A stretch of DNA of 36,703 bases from a bacterium. GTDB lineage: Bacteria; Patescibacteriota; Patescibacteriia; Veblenbacterales; UBA10138. The notes under the pieces are model-generated. The model did no database searches. It was not told the origin of the DNA and saw only the letters and a program-made list of their open reading frames with translations. Location of the stretch: positions 1-36,703 of the forward strand of contig JAGVEX010000009.1 in assembly GCA_020057885.1 (NCBI GenBank), written 5' to 3'. A program made the position numbers and the translations under genes. How positions within the stretch are numbered: position 1 is the stretch's first letter; each line of letters opens with the position of its first letter. Shown here piece after piece: positions 8,983 to 17,896 of this stretch.

Positions 8983-9011
8983 TTGACTTAGGGACAGTTT
9001 GGTAGTAAGGT
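8983..9011 (+). promoter_or_regulatory. candidate sigma-70 promoter for the orphan exported gene
   Basis: TTGACT (8983-8988) is separated by 17 nt from TAAGGT (9006-9011). The -35 is close to consensus, the -10 is poor. It lies 57 nt upstream of the start codon at 9068, which has a strong AAAGGAGGG ribosome binding site at 9052-9060. Confidence 0.45.
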
Positions 9012-9067
9012 TTAGACAAATAAAAATTAATATTTCTTTAACAAAAACCCAAAAGGAGGGTAATTCA

Positions 9068-9721
9068 ATGTCTAGATCTAACCAACAAAAACTAACATTA
9101 ATAATACTTGGTGTCGTAGTAGCTGCCTTCGTGATAGCGGTAGCAATAATTTCCCTTGCCTTAACAGATAAAGATACTATAGCCGATGCTGTAGCGATTA
9201 AAAACGCGGCACAAGAATGTCTCGATAGTACCCATAATGGACAGTATCTCAATTATTTCGATTTTATAAACTCCGGTCCATATATAAGAAAGTTTAGTTG
9301 TGCTAACAAATATAGGGCAGGGGTTGGAATCCATATTATTGACAGTACTGGTGAACAATACACTATAAAATACTGGAATCACGGTCCGTTTATGAGCGTT
9401 ACAGCATACGGGGAGGGTGGGAAGTTAATTTACCACTATAGAGATTTTTCTATCGGGCTGTTACAAACAAATCTTCGTATGGCATGTGCAGAAGCTGAGG
9501 AATATAAAAAAATTACTGGACGTTACCCGCGCTTTGATCTTTTAAAAGACCTGGTAAAAAATAAAATCCAAGCACCTCTTTATCAAGCTCTTGAAGACGA
9601 TGATAGCACAGGCACACCTGGCAGTATTCTTTACTACACTTGTTCACTGCCTTGCGGGAGTAAAATGCATATAGTCGCCATAGGTGAAAATGGCAACACC
9701 ATACAAGCCGTAGATAAGTAA
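9068..9721 (+). CDS. exported protein of unknown function with one N-terminal membrane segment
   Basis: I start at 9068 rather than at the track's 8999 because a near-perfect AAAGGAGGG lies 8 nt before this ATG and the extra 23 residues have no support. The 217-residue product has a short basic N-terminus and one helix (about residues 10-31). The rest is soluble with five cysteines (C50, C79, C139, C192 and C196 by my count), the last two in a TCSLPCGS motif, so extracytoplasmic disulfides are possible. The layout resembles pilin-like or cell-surface proteins, but I see no prepilin peptidase site and do not recognise the family. It stands alone, divergent from the permease run, with its own promoter and terminator. 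Confidence 0.75.
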   Translation: MSRSNQQKLTLIILGVVVAAFVIAVAIISLALTDKDTIADAVAIKNAAQECLDSTHNGQYLNYFDFINSGPYIRKFSCANKYRAGVGIHIIDSTGEQYTIKYWNHGPFMSVTAYGEGGKLIYHYRDFSIGLLQTNLRMACAEAEEYKKITGRYPRFDLLKDLVKNKIQAPLYQALEDDDSTGTPGSILYYTCSLPCGSKMHIVAIGENGNTIQAVDK

Positions 9722-9742
9722 AAAATAATTCAAAAGATTCAC

Positions 9743-9773
9743 AAAGGACGGAATTAAAAACCGTCCTTTTTTT
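9743..9773 (+). terminator. rho-independent terminator of the 9068-9721 gene
   Basis: AAAGGACGG (9743-9751) pairs perfectly with CCGTCCTTT (9761-9769) around a 9-nt A-rich loop, and the 3' arm runs into a T tract. It starts 21 nt after the stop codon. Confidence 0.9.
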
Positions 9774-9817
9774 ATCCGCCTAAAAAATAAATAATACTGG
9801 CTATGAGACTTCATTTC

Positions 9818-9850
9818 CAAAAACAAACTACCCCCGGAATACGGGGGTAG
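9818..9850 (-). terminator. rho-independent terminator of the HU gene
   Basis: CTACCCCCG (9828-9836) pairs with CGGGGGTAG (9842-9850) around a 5-nt loop. On the minus strand it is followed by TTTGTTTTTGG. It lies 50 nt past the HU stop codon. Confidence 0.88.
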
Positions 9851-9899
9851 TTAGAGACTATCTTAGTAGTGGGCGACCACCAGGATAGATTTTACGTTT

Positions 9900-10184
9900 T
9901 TATAAGATTGCGTCCTTGGCAGCCTTAGAAACGCGGAACTTTACTACTGTTTTGGCAGGAATTTTAATTTCCTGACCAGTCGCTGGGTTGCGACCCATGC
10001 GGGCAGCGCGGTTTTTCTTAACCAGCTTGCCAAGTCCGTGAATGGTGAATTCGCCTGACTTTTTAGTTTCTTTGTAGGCGAGGTCTACCATCGCTTCTAC
10101 CAACGCCGTAACATCTTTCCGGCTGTGGCCGGTTGTTTCAGCGAGGGTGGCGAGGACTTGTGACTTTGTCATACCTTTTGCCAT
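9900..10184 (-). CDS. hup: HU-family nucleoid DNA-binding protein
   Basis: The 94-residue protein has the complete HU/IHF layout. An N-terminal helical dimerisation part (MTKSQVLATLAETTG) is followed by the signature GRNPATGQEIKIPA in the beta-arm and the C-terminal VKFRVSKAAKDAI. HU bends and compacts DNA as a dimer in the nucleoid. The gene is monocistronic, with a good promoter upstream and a strong terminator downstream. The paralogue (HU versus IHF) cannot be fixed, but the sequence is closest to HU. Confidence 0.96.
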   Translation of the reverse strand: MAKGMTKSQVLATLAETTGHSRKDVTALVEAMVDLAYKETKKSGEFTIHGLGKLVKKNRAARMGRNPATGQEIKIPAKTVVKFRVSKAAKDAIL

Positions 10185-10216
10185 AATTATGCTTGGGTTA
10201 ACAAATTAGTAACCAT

Positions 10217-10246
10217 AGTATAGCAAATTACTGGGAAATAGCACAA
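10217..10246 (-). promoter_or_regulatory. promoter of the HU gene
   Basis: The minus strand reads TTGTGC, 18 nt, then TATACT, with a TG dinucleotide one base before the -10 (extended -10). It lies about 33 nt upstream of the HU start codon. Confidence 0.6.
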
Positions 10247-10388
10247 TCCACAGCCTAAAACAAACCGTCAATCTATGTATAAATACAAGCGTATCAACGC
10301 TTTTTGCAGATTAAAAACAGAAGATTAATACCTGTAAGGCACTACTTTTTGGCTAATCTTAGCTATTTTTTAAGGCTGAGACAAAAAA

Positions 10389-13016
10389 CTAATCATTGTT
10401 ATAGTGCCGCGTAAACCAACGTTTTACTATTTGCGTTAAGGCAAAATAACAAACCAACATACCGCCTACTAACAACCAATAGAATGCAGGGAGTGGCACA
10501 AAACCAAGCGAGCTAGCGAGTGGTGAAAATGGCAGCCAAGCGCCAATACCTACCACGCCTATGGTGCTTAAAGTTAAAGGCCAACTGGCACGGCTTTGAA
10601 AAAATGGGATTTTATTGGTGCGGATAATATGAACTATCATAGTTTGAGTAAACAGTGATTCAAAAAACCAACCGGTCTGAAAAAGCGCCGGATTAAGCCA
10701 AGCATTAAACACAAACAACATCATAAAAAAAGTAAGATAATCAAAAATAGAGCTAATGGGGCCAATGAATAACATATAACGCTTAATTTGATTAATATGC
10801 CATTGGCGAGGCTTTGTTAAATATTCTTCATCAACACTGTCGGTGGGTATAGCAGCTTGCGATAAATCATAAAGCAAATTATTAGCAATAATTTGTATTG
10901 GTAACATTGGTAAAAATGGCAAAAAAATACTGCCGCCTACCACACTAAACATATTGCCAAAATTTGAACTGGCAGCCATTTTAATGTACTTTTCTATATT
11001 TCCAAAAATTTTTCTGCCTTCGCGCGCGCCTTCTTTAAGCACTAATAAATTTTTTTCCAGCAAAATAATATCAGAAGATTCCTTGGCAATATCTGTGGCT
11101 GTATCCACTGAAATCCCAACATCCGCTGCTTTAAGCGCCGGCGCGTCGTTAATGCCGTCACCCAAAAATCCCACCACATGCCCCCGGCTCTGCAGCGCGC
11201 GAATCACTCTTTCTTTATGCGCTGGTTCAAGTTTGTCAAGAACAGTGGTTTGCTCCACCGCCTCGGCTAATTCAGCCTCGGTCATTTTTTCTGTTTCGCT
11301 ACCCAATAAAATACGATTGATTTTTAAACCAACATCATCACAAATTTTACGCGTTACTAATTCATTGTCACCCGTTAAAATTTTCACTTGCACGCCATAA
11401 CGGTTGAGTTCTTTAATGGCCACGCCAGCCGACTCTTTGGCAGGGTCAAGAAAAGCCAAAAAGCCAAGCAAAGTAAGATTACTTTCGTCTGCTATTTTGT
11501 AAACGCGCTTAGTTGGCGGCAATTCGCGGTAAGCTATAGCAATTAATCTAAAACCTTCACTGCTCAACTGGGTAATTAAATCTTGTTTGTTTTTATGATG
11601 CGTTTTTTTAAGGATATGCGTTTTTCCACCCTCCACCACGTGCGTAGAACAACTTAATACTTCCTCCACCGCGCCCTTACAAATAAGTAAATGCTTGCCC
11701 GATTTATCCTCTACCACTACCGACATCCGGCGGCGTACAAAATCAAAAGGCAGTTCATCTACTTTGGCATATTCTTTGGCCAAGTCACGAGCACCATCGG
11801 GGGCGTGCTTAAGTACACCAGTATCCATTAAATTTTTAAATCCGGTTTGATAAAAACTATTAAGATAAGCATAATTTAAAATTGCTTCATTTTCGTGGCC
11901 TGCTATATCCACATGTTTAATTAAAATTACTTTGCCTTGAGTAAGGGTGCCTGTTTTATCGGTACAAAGCACATCCATCGCGCCAAAATTTTGAATGGCG
12001 TTAAGACGCTTAACAATAACTTTTTTACGCGACATATCAAGCGCGCCTTTAGACAAATTTACTGTTACTATCATTGGCAGCATTTCTGGAGTTAATCCAA
12101 CCGCCACTGCCAAAGCAAATAAAAAAGCTTCCAGCCAATTACCTTTAGAAAAGCCATTTATTAAAAATACTAGCGGCACCATTACACCGATAAAGCGAAT
12201 CATTAGCCAAGTAAAGCGCCCTACACCTTTATCAAAACTAGTCAGCTCGCGCTCGCCCACAATACTTTTAGCGAGCGACCCAAAATAAGTTGAGGTTCCC
12301 GTAGTTATAGCCACCGTTACTGCCGTACCACTTTCTACAGCCGTACCCATAAAACACAAATTTTGTATTTCAAATTCACTACCGCCAACTACAGCCACTG
12401 GGGACGCGTGTTTTTCCACGGGCAAAGATTCGCCGGTTAAGGCGGACTGGTTAATAAACAAATCCCTTGATTCTATAATACGTACATCGGCTGGTACTAT
12501 ATCGCCAGCTGACAAATGAATAATATCACCTGGTACCACTAATTTAAGTGGAATTTCCTTTTGCACTCCCTCGCGCACTACGCAAGCTGTGGTATGTACC
12601 ATGGCTTTAAGCTTTTCAGCTGCGGCAGTAGCTTTTACTTCTTGAAAAAAACGCAAAAACACACTCAAAATAAGCATAAAGCCTATCAAGACAGTGGCTT
12701 TAATATCACCAGTAAAATAAGAAATTACTCCTAAAGCCAACAATAAAAGACTTAGAGGATCTTTAATATTAGAAAAAAGCCTGCCAAGCCAGCTTAGCCG
12801 CTTTTCGGACGCTATTTCATTAGGGCCATAGTTTGCCAAACGCAAATGAGCCTCCTTGGCCGTGAGCCCATTAGTTGAGGTGTGTAAACTATTTAATACC
12901 GCCGCCGCTTCAATTATGGCAGAATTAACCACCTCGCGCGCTACGGCATGTACAATTTTGTGCTCGGTAGTCGATTTTTTATTGAATTTAGAAACAAAAC
13001 TGTCTATAAAACTCAT
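10389..13016 (-). CDS. mgtA: P-type ATPase, MgtA-like magnesium importer (P3B)
   Basis: The 875-residue protein has the standard P-type ATPase parts. The actuator motif is TGES (about 194-197), the phosphorylation site DKTGTLT (D353), and the hinge GDGINDAPALKAADVGIS. There are about ten membrane segments. MgtA/MgtB-type features are the VGLTPEMLPMIVTVNLSKGA transmembrane segment after the actuator, the NNLLYDLSQAAIPTDSVD segment, and the long C-terminal set of helices. It should use ATP to import Mg2+ (or Ni2+) across the inner membrane. The short 5' leader (about 50 nt to the typA terminator) shows no obvious Mg2+ riboswitch. The single-gene unit lies between typA and HU. Confidence 0.92.
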   Translation of the reverse strand: MSFIDSFVSKFNKKSTTEHKIVHAVAREVVNSAIIEAAAVLNSLHTSTNGLTAKEAHLRLANYGPNEIASEKRLSWLGRLFSNIKDPLSLLLLALGVISYFTGDIKATVLIGFMLILSVFLRFFQEVKATAAAEKLKAMVHTTACVVREGVQKEIPLKLVVPGDIIHLSAGDIVPADVRIIESRDLFINQSALTGESLPVEKHASPVAVVGGSEFEIQNLCFMGTAVESGTAVTVAITTGTSTYFGSLAKSIVGERELTSFDKGVGRFTWLMIRFIGVMVPLVFLINGFSKGNWLEAFLFALAVAVGLTPEMLPMIVTVNLSKGALDMSRKKVIVKRLNAIQNFGAMDVLCTDKTGTLTQGKVILIKHVDIAGHENEAILNYAYLNSFYQTGFKNLMDTGVLKHAPDGARDLAKEYAKVDELPFDFVRRRMSVVVEDKSGKHLLICKGAVEEVLSCSTHVVEGGKTHILKKTHHKNKQDLITQLSSEGFRLIAIAYRELPPTKRVYKIADESNLTLLGFLAFLDPAKESAGVAIKELNRYGVQVKILTGDNELVTRKICDDVGLKINRILLGSETEKMTEAELAEAVEQTTVLDKLEPAHKERVIRALQSRGHVVGFLGDGINDAPALKAADVGISVDTATDIAKESSDIILLEKNLLVLKEGAREGRKIFGNIEKYIKMAASSNFGNMFSVVGGSIFLPFLPMLPIQIIANNLLYDLSQAAIPTDSVDEEYLTKPRQWHINQIKRYMLFIGPISSIFDYLTFFMMLFVFNAWLNPALFQTGWFFESLFTQTMIVHIIRTNKIPFFQSRASWPLTLSTIGVVGIGAWLPFSPLASSLGFVPLPAFYWLLVGGMLVCYFALTQIVKRWFTRHYNND

Positions 13017-13065
13017 ATATAATATCGTACCTCAATTTGACTTCATTAGTAAAATTTTAATATAA

Positions 13066-13092
13066 ACAAAAACTGGCCAAAACCAGCCAGTT
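13066..13092 (-). terminator. rho-independent terminator of typA
   Basis: AACTGGC (13071-13077) pairs with GCCAGTT (13086-13092) around an 8-nt loop. On the minus strand the 3' arm is followed by a TTTTTGTTT run. It lies 32 nt past the typA stop codon. Confidence 0.82.
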
Positions 13093-13123
13093 TGTTTAAA
13101 ACAGTTTAGTAATGAAATTAATT

Positions 13124-14938
13124 TTATCTTCGACTAAGTGACTCTATGCGTTTAGCTTCACTTTCATCTAAAACAATCTTTCTAATTCTCACACTCTTGG
13201 GGGTTACTTCCACCAACTCATCGTCACCTATATACTCTAAAGCATCTTCCAAATCCATCACATGGGGAGTATTAAAGTGTTCCGCACTACCATCGCCCTT
13301 GGAACGCATATTAGATAATTGCTTGGCTTTGCAAACATTAACGCGTATATCATCAGCTCGAGAATTTTGACCTACCACCTGACCTTTATATACTTCCACC
13401 CCGGAACCTAAAAATAAAACTCCCCTATCTTGTACATTAAGCAAGCCATAAAGATTGGTGGTACCATTTTCATAAGCCACCAACGAGCCTTGTTCACGTT
13501 CGTGCCAATTTCCCGGATCAGGCTGATATTGATGGAAGATTGTATTCATAATACCTAAACCCCTAGTATCGGTAAGAAATTCAGTACGATAGCCTAGTAA
13601 ACCTTTAGTAGGAATAATAAACTCAAGGTAAGCAATACCATTTTCAACTTTCATTTCTTTAAGTTGGCCACGGCGTATGCCGAGTTTTTGAATAACCACA
13701 CCAGTATGCGCTTCGGGCACTTCTATAAAAGCAAATTCAAAAGGTGTTAACAATTCACCTTTCACTTCTTTGGTAATAACTTGTGGTTGTGAAACTTGAA
13801 ATTCATAACCTTCACGACGCAAACGCTCAATTAAAATAGCCAAGTGCAATTCGCCACGACCAGAAACAATCCAATTACTATTGGGCGCGTCTTCCACTCG
13901 CAAAGCCATATCGGTTTCAAGTTCCTTATAAAGCCGCTCGCGTATTTGGCGCGAAGTAGTATATTGACCCTCTTTGCCAGCAAAAGGCGAATCATTTATT
14001 CTTATGGCAATTTTAACAGTTGGCTCTTCAATAGCTAATACTGGCAGAGCTATAGGAGTCGTTGGATCGGCAATTGTTTCGCCAATTGTAATATCGGGAA
14101 TTCCCGCCAGTGCTACTATATCACCCGCTGTAGCTTCGGTTGCATCCTTGCGCTCCAAACCTTCAAAGGTCATAAGCGCCATCAACCTGCATTTTTGCGA
14201 ACTACCTTCACGATTAATATGAACTACTTCTTGACTAGCGCGTATAGTGCCATTAAAAATTCTTCCGGTAGCAATACGACCACGAAAAGTATCACCACTT
14301 ATAGTAGTCACTAATAATTGTAATGGTAAATCAGGATCACAAGTTGGGGCGGGTACGTATTTTATAATTGCCTCAAAAATTGGAGAAATATCTGTCATCT
14401 CATTAAGATCGGGCCCCAAACCCGCTTTACCTTCACGAGCGGCGGCGTAAAGCACTGGGAAATCCAAAGTTTTATCATCCGCTCCCAACTCAACAAATAA
14501 ATCAAAAGTTTTGTTAAGGGCGTGATTATGTCGCGCGTCTGCCTTATCTATTTTATTTATTACCACAATAATTTTAAGTTTCATTTTAAGCGCTTGTTTT
14601 AAAACAAAACGAGTTTGTGGCATAGGGCCTTCCTTAGCATCAACCAATAATAAACAACCATCGGCCATAGTTAATACGCGTTCTACCTCGCCGCCAAAAT
14701 CAGCGTGGCCTGGGGTATCTATAATATTAATTTTAGTGCCCTGCCAATTAACACTGGCGTTTTTGGAAAAAATAGTAATACCGCGCTCGCGCTCAAGATC
14801 GTTTGAATCCATAATAAGCGTAGTGGCATCAAACTCTTTACCTAGCTTGGTTTTTGACTGCCGAAGTAAAGCATCCACCAAAGTAGTTTTACCATGGTCG
14901 ACGTGAGCAATAATTGCGACGTTACGAATACTTTTCAT
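13124..14938 (-). CDS. typA: ribosome-associated translational GTPase TypA/BipA
   Basis: The 604-residue protein has the full family architecture. The GTP-binding domain has G1 AHVDHGKTT (11-19), G2 RGITI, G3 DTPGHADFGGEV and G4 NKID. Elongation-factor domains II, III and V follow, and the family-specific C-terminal domain has the usual GLLGYRTEFLTDTRG and ANSNW-like segments. TypA binds the 70S ribosome at the EF-G site and supports ribosome assembly and stress or cold growth. Length is normal. It is transcribed alone from a consensus promoter. A short terminator-like hairpin sits in its leader (see separate entry), so expression could be attenuated. Confidence 0.97.
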   Translation of the reverse strand: MKSIRNVAIIAHVDHGKTTLVDALLRQSKTKLGKEFDATTLIMDSNDLERERGITIFSKNASVNWQGTKINIIDTPGHADFGGEVERVLTMADGCLLLVDAKEGPMPQTRFVLKQALKMKLKIIVVINKIDKADARHNHALNKTFDLFVELGADDKTLDFPVLYAAAREGKAGLGPDLNEMTDISPIFEAIIKYVPAPTCDPDLPLQLLVTTISGDTFRGRIATGRIFNGTIRASQEVVHINREGSSQKCRLMALMTFEGLERKDATEATAGDIVALAGIPDITIGETIADPTTPIALPVLAIEEPTVKIAIRINDSPFAGKEGQYTTSRQIRERLYKELETDMALRVEDAPNSNWIVSGRGELHLAILIERLRREGYEFQVSQPQVITKEVKGELLTPFEFAFIEVPEAHTGVVIQKLGIRRGQLKEMKVENGIAYLEFIIPTKGLLGYRTEFLTDTRGLGIMNTIFHQYQPDPGNWHEREQGSLVAYENGTTNLYGLLNVQDRGVLFLGSGVEVYKGQVVGQNSRADDIRVNVCKAKQLSNMRSKGDGSAEHFNTPHVMDLEDALEYIGDDELVEVTPKSVRIRKIVLDESEAKRIESLSRR

Positions 14939-14965
14939 AAATATTGTTTGGGTGGAAGCGTTAAA

Positions 14966-14986
14966 TAAAAAAATCCCACTCGGGAT
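14966..14986 (-). promoter_or_regulatory. terminator-like hairpin in the typA leader (possible attenuator)
   Basis: On the minus strand ATCCC-GAGT-GGGAT (14986-14973) is followed immediately by TTTTTT. It lies between the typA promoter (15016-15044) and its start codon (14938). The gene on the other side is divergent, so no upstream minus-strand gene needs a terminator here. The stem is only 5 bp, so termination would be partial. Confidence 0.5.
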
Positions 14987-15015
14987 AGCATATAGTAAAT
15001 CGTATGCTCGAATGG

Positions 15016-15044
15016 ATAATAAACTAAATTATCTATTCTGTCAA
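15016..15044 (-). promoter_or_regulatory. consensus sigma-70 promoter of typA
   Basis: The minus strand has a perfect TTGACA (15044-15039), a 17-nt spacer and TATTAT (15021-15016). It predicts a transcript start near 15008 and a leader of about 70 nt. This is the best sigma-70 match I found in the window. Confidence 0.8.
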
Positions 15045-15134
15045 GCTCGATTAGTCTTAAAAATCAATCTCAAATATATACTACAATTAGAAACTCTGCA
15101 TCACAAATAGTATACTAACAATATAAGTAAATTT

Positions 15135-15632
15135 ATGCTTCCTGCACCTATACCACAAGATGACGCTGAACGACTTAAGGCTCTTTTAGCCCTAAACCTT
15201 CTTGATACTGAGCCGGAAGAACGTTTTGATTCCATTACCCACGAAGTTTGTCAGCGTTTAAATGTGCCTATTTGCACCATTACTCTTATTGATTCGCATC
15301 GGGAATGGTATAAATCAGCTCAAGGACTTAAGACGCGCGAAGGAAACCGTGCTGACTCCTTTTGTGGACACGCACTTATTTCTAAATATATTTTTGTGAT
15401 TGACGATACGCTTAAAGATCCAAATTTTGCCGACAACCCACAAGTCATTGGCGAGCCATTTATACGTTTTTATGCTGGTGTGGCTTTGAGGGAAAATATT
15501 ACAAATCACCCTATTGGTGTTTTATGTATCAAAGATATAAAACCGCGAAGTTTTACTAGCGCTGAACTTGGACTCCTGCTGGAATTTGCTGCTAAAACTG
15601 AGATTGAAATCAATCGAGGTAACAAAAAATAA
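15135..15632 (+). CDS. stand-alone GAF-domain protein
   Basis: The 165-residue soluble protein is a single GAF domain. The family pattern is clear: LLDTEPEERFDSITHEVCQRLNVPI, TLIDSHREWYKSAQGL, DSFCGHALI, then a PIGVLCI strand. In most bacteria this subtype sits N-terminal to GGDEF or histidine kinase output domains; here no output domain follows and the gene ends with its own terminator. It probably binds a small ligand or senses redox state, and would need a partner protein to signal. A TATACT at 15111-15116 could be its -10. It is divergent from typA. Confidence 0.85.
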   Translation: MLPAPIPQDDAERLKALLALNLLDTEPEERFDSITHEVCQRLNVPICTITLIDSHREWYKSAQGLKTREGNRADSFCGHALISKYIFVIDDTLKDPNFADNPQVIGEPFIRFYAGVALRENITNHPIGVLCIKDIKPRSFTSAELGLLLEFAAKTEIEINRGNKK

Positions 15633-15640
15633 TAATACTT

Positions 15641-15670
15641 AAAAACTCCGCTCTCAGGTGGAGTTTTTTG
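15641..15670. terminator. bidirectional terminator between the GAF and ABC-F genes
   Basis: ACTCC (15645-15649) pairs with GGAGT (15660-15664) around a 10-nt loop. There is a T tract on the plus side (TTTTTTG) and, on the minus side, five T residues. It serves the convergent 15135-15632 and 15719-17170 genes. Confidence 0.75.
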
Positions 15671-15718
15671 TTATTATACAAACCATATTAAATGGATTCA
15701 TAAGGCTAGTAGAAAATA

Positions 15719-17170
15719 CTAGAGTTTTCCTAAATCTAAATATTCGTTGACTTTTATTTCTTTGACAAATTGCGGCATATGACTGATCAAAATAATCGCT
15801 CCCTCATAATGATTAAGCGCTTTGGCAATTACTGGGATATGGCGAAAATTAATATGATTAGTGGGCTCGTCTAGAATTAATATTCCTGGCCTCATTAGTA
15901 TCAATCTGGCAAAAGCTAATAATCCTTTTTGTCCCTCGGATAATTCACCTACTTTATGCCCCATCAAATCTCCAGTAATCAAGAAACCAGCTGCGATTAA
16001 TCTTATCTCTTGAACAGTTTTACCATCTCCACAGGCACTTACCAATGACTCCATCACTGTTTGTTCAAAATTCAAATTAGAGAAATTTTGACTATAGTAA
16101 CCCACCACCACCTCTGGATTAATTTTAGCGCCCTCATTTTTATTTTCTACCAACGATCTCAATAGCGTACTTTTGCCAATTCCATTGGGGCCAGAAACTA
16201 ACATCCGATTTTTTTGTCTCAATACTTTATCTACTTGTTTAATAACTGGTTCGTGGTTTTGAATAATTTTTATTGATTTAATATTAACCAACTCACCAAC
16301 AATTTCTTGTCTTGGAATATTAAAATCTCTAATTACCTTATCTTCCCTTCTAACCTCTACTTTGTTTTCTTCCAACTCTTCAGTTTCTTCTTTTAACTTT
16401 TTGGCCAATTTTCTCATTTTGCCACCTTTGTTGGAAAAAAAATTTACCTTGTCTTTACGATCCTGAATCGTTTTTTCTAATTGGGCATTCTTTTTTATTT
16501 CCCTCTCTATTCTTCTGGTAATTTCCTCTACTACCGAATAATAATCACCAACATAATTTTCTATTTTTTTAGTGTGGGCATCTAAATAAATTACGCCTTC
16601 CGTAAAACAGTTTAAAAAATCGGCATCATGAGAAATCACAATTATTGTTTTATCGTACATAATCAAAAATTGGACTAGATGATTAATGCCCTCTTCATCT
16701 AAATTATTAGTTGGTTCGTCCAACAATAAAATGTCGGGATTTTGAATCAATGCAAAAGCCAATAACAACCTAGCTTGTTGCCCACCGGATAAATCACCAA
16801 TTTTTTTATCCATCGCTATATTCAAATTTACTGCATTCAGCACTTTGGCTATTTTGGTTTTTAAACCAGGAATCACTTCAGTAAAGGCTTTAGCGAAATA
16901 ATCATCCATTGTGATTGCATAATCATCTCGGGCAATCATTTGTTTGGCAGTAGCGATAGTAGCATCATTTTGATAAGAAATTTTACCACTCTTTGCCTTC
17001 AAATTACCTTTGATTAAATTAAACAAAGTGCTTTTACCAGCGCCGTTCTGTCCCATTAAAGTAATTTTAGCGCCTTTGCGCACGCTAAAATTAACCTCGT
17101 CTAAGACTGGTTGATTCTCTATATATTCAAAAGTGACATTATTAAATCTAAGTACTACTTCTTCGGTCAT
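15719..17170 (-). CDS. ABC-F family ATPase (ribosome-associated type)
   Basis: Two ABC ATPase domains lie in one chain without membrane segments. The first has Walker A GQNGAGKST (about 39-47), signature LSGGQQARLLLA and Walker B LLLDEPTNNLDEE. A Lys/Glu-rich helical linker (about 215-290) joins it to the second, with GPNGIGKST, signature LSEGQKGLLAFA and LILDEPTNHINF. This is the ABC-F pattern, whose members act on the ribosomal E site in translation control or antibiotic protection. At 483 residues it is shorter than EttA/Uup (550-640). The second Walker B lacks the usual Asp-Leu after NH (reads NHINF), so its second site may be less regular. No resistance function can be assigned. Confidence 0.85.
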   Translation of the reverse strand: MTEEVVLRFNNVTFEYIENQPVLDEVNFSVRKGAKITLMGQNGAGKSTLFNLIKGNLKAKSGKISYQNDATIATAKQMIARDDYAITMDDYFAKAFTEVIPGLKTKIAKVLNAVNLNIAMDKKIGDLSGGQQARLLLAFALIQNPDILLLDEPTNNLDEEGINHLVQFLIMYDKTIIVISHDADFLNCFTEGVIYLDAHTKKIENYVGDYYSVVEEITRRIEREIKKNAQLEKTIQDRKDKVNFFSNKGGKMRKLAKKLKEETEELEENKVEVRREDKVIRDFNIPRQEIVGELVNIKSIKIIQNHEPVIKQVDKVLRQKNRMLVSGPNGIGKSTLLRSLVENKNEGAKINPEVVVGYYSQNFSNLNFEQTVMESLVSACGDGKTVQEIRLIAAGFLITGDLMGHKVGELSEGQKGLLAFARLILMRPGILILDEPTNHINFRHIPVIAKALNHYEGAIILISHMPQFVKEIKVNEYLDLGKL

Positions 17171-17295
17171 AATTTTTTAAGATTATCTCTGCTACTATAC
17201 AGGAAACCACTAATTAGTTCAACAATATAAACTATGGTGGTCGAAAATATATAAAAATCTATATAGTAGGCTACTGATTTTAAGAACTAATAAAA

Positions 17296-17317
17296 AATGC
17301 TAAAACCGGGGTTTTAG
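17296..17317 (-). terminator. probable terminator of the 17351-17896 gene
   Basis: CTAAAACC (17300-17307) pairs with GGTTTTAG (17310-17317). On the minus strand it is followed by CATTTTTTA. The same GCATTTTT stub precedes the terminator-like repeats elsewhere in this window. Confidence 0.6.
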
Positions 17318-17350
17318 TCAAATATATGAAAACTAGCACACAAATAATCA

Positions 17351-17896
17351 CTAGATAATTTGGGCAACTGTTACTATCACAAAAATACCAATGGTGTTAA
17401 GTATGTAGCTTAATGTAATAAATTGCCATCGCTTAAACTTCGAACCTCCTAATAAAGCGATGCCTAGTTCGTCTGGTAATGGTGAAGCTATAATAAGCGC
17501 CCCTAATACTGGTAGCGACCACGCTAAGTAATGGGACTGAAACAAGCGACCTACACTACTGCGACCAATTAATCCAAAAAAAGGTTTTAGCTCAATAAAT
17601 ACCTTGTCGCGAAGATAATTATAAAGTATAAGGTCGCCACACACAGCGCCCGCACCTGCTACTAGCGAAAGTAAAAACAGATCTCCTGACTCAGTCAAGC
17701 GGAAAAGTACCACCGTAGCGGGAGCTACAGTGAATGTAGAGACGAATAACATACCTACCACAAAAACACCAAGGTATCCAAGACGATCAATTGTTCGCAC
17801 AGTGAAATCAAATGATTCAGTGCTAGCCCATAGGGCCACCGCCACAATACTAATAACAAGTAAAATTGTATAGCGATAACGAATATACATAGGCAT
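17351..17896 (-). CDS. VTT/DedA-like integral membrane protein (putative)
   Basis: The 181-residue protein has about five hydrophobic segments. GYLGVFVVGMLFVSTFTVAPATVV followed by GAVCGDLILYNYLRD and a later IASPLPDELGIALLGG resembles the VTT (SNARE-associated/DedA) fold, with its two re-entrant loops and Pro-rich turn. DedA proteins are linked to lipid flipping and membrane homeostasis; the function of this member is unknown. It is somewhat short for the family (about 200 residues). The assignment is from pattern recall. It stands as a single gene with a downstream terminator. Confidence 0.6.
   Translation of the reverse strand: MPMYIRYRYTILLVISIVAVALWASTESFDFTVRTIDRLGYLGVFVVGMLFVSTFTVAPATVVLFRLTESGDLFLLSLVAGAGAVCGDLILYNYLRDKVFIELKPFFGLIGRSSVGRLFQSHYLAWSLPVLGALIIASPLPDELGIALLGGSKFKRWQFITLSYILNTIGIFVIVTVAQII

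Noticed and set aside
10351-10372. GCTAA-TC-TTAGC followed by a T run on the plus strand, near the end of the mgtA gene
   Set aside because: The stem is 5 bp with a 2-nt loop, and no plus-strand gene precedes it; on the minus strand there is no T tract for mgtA.
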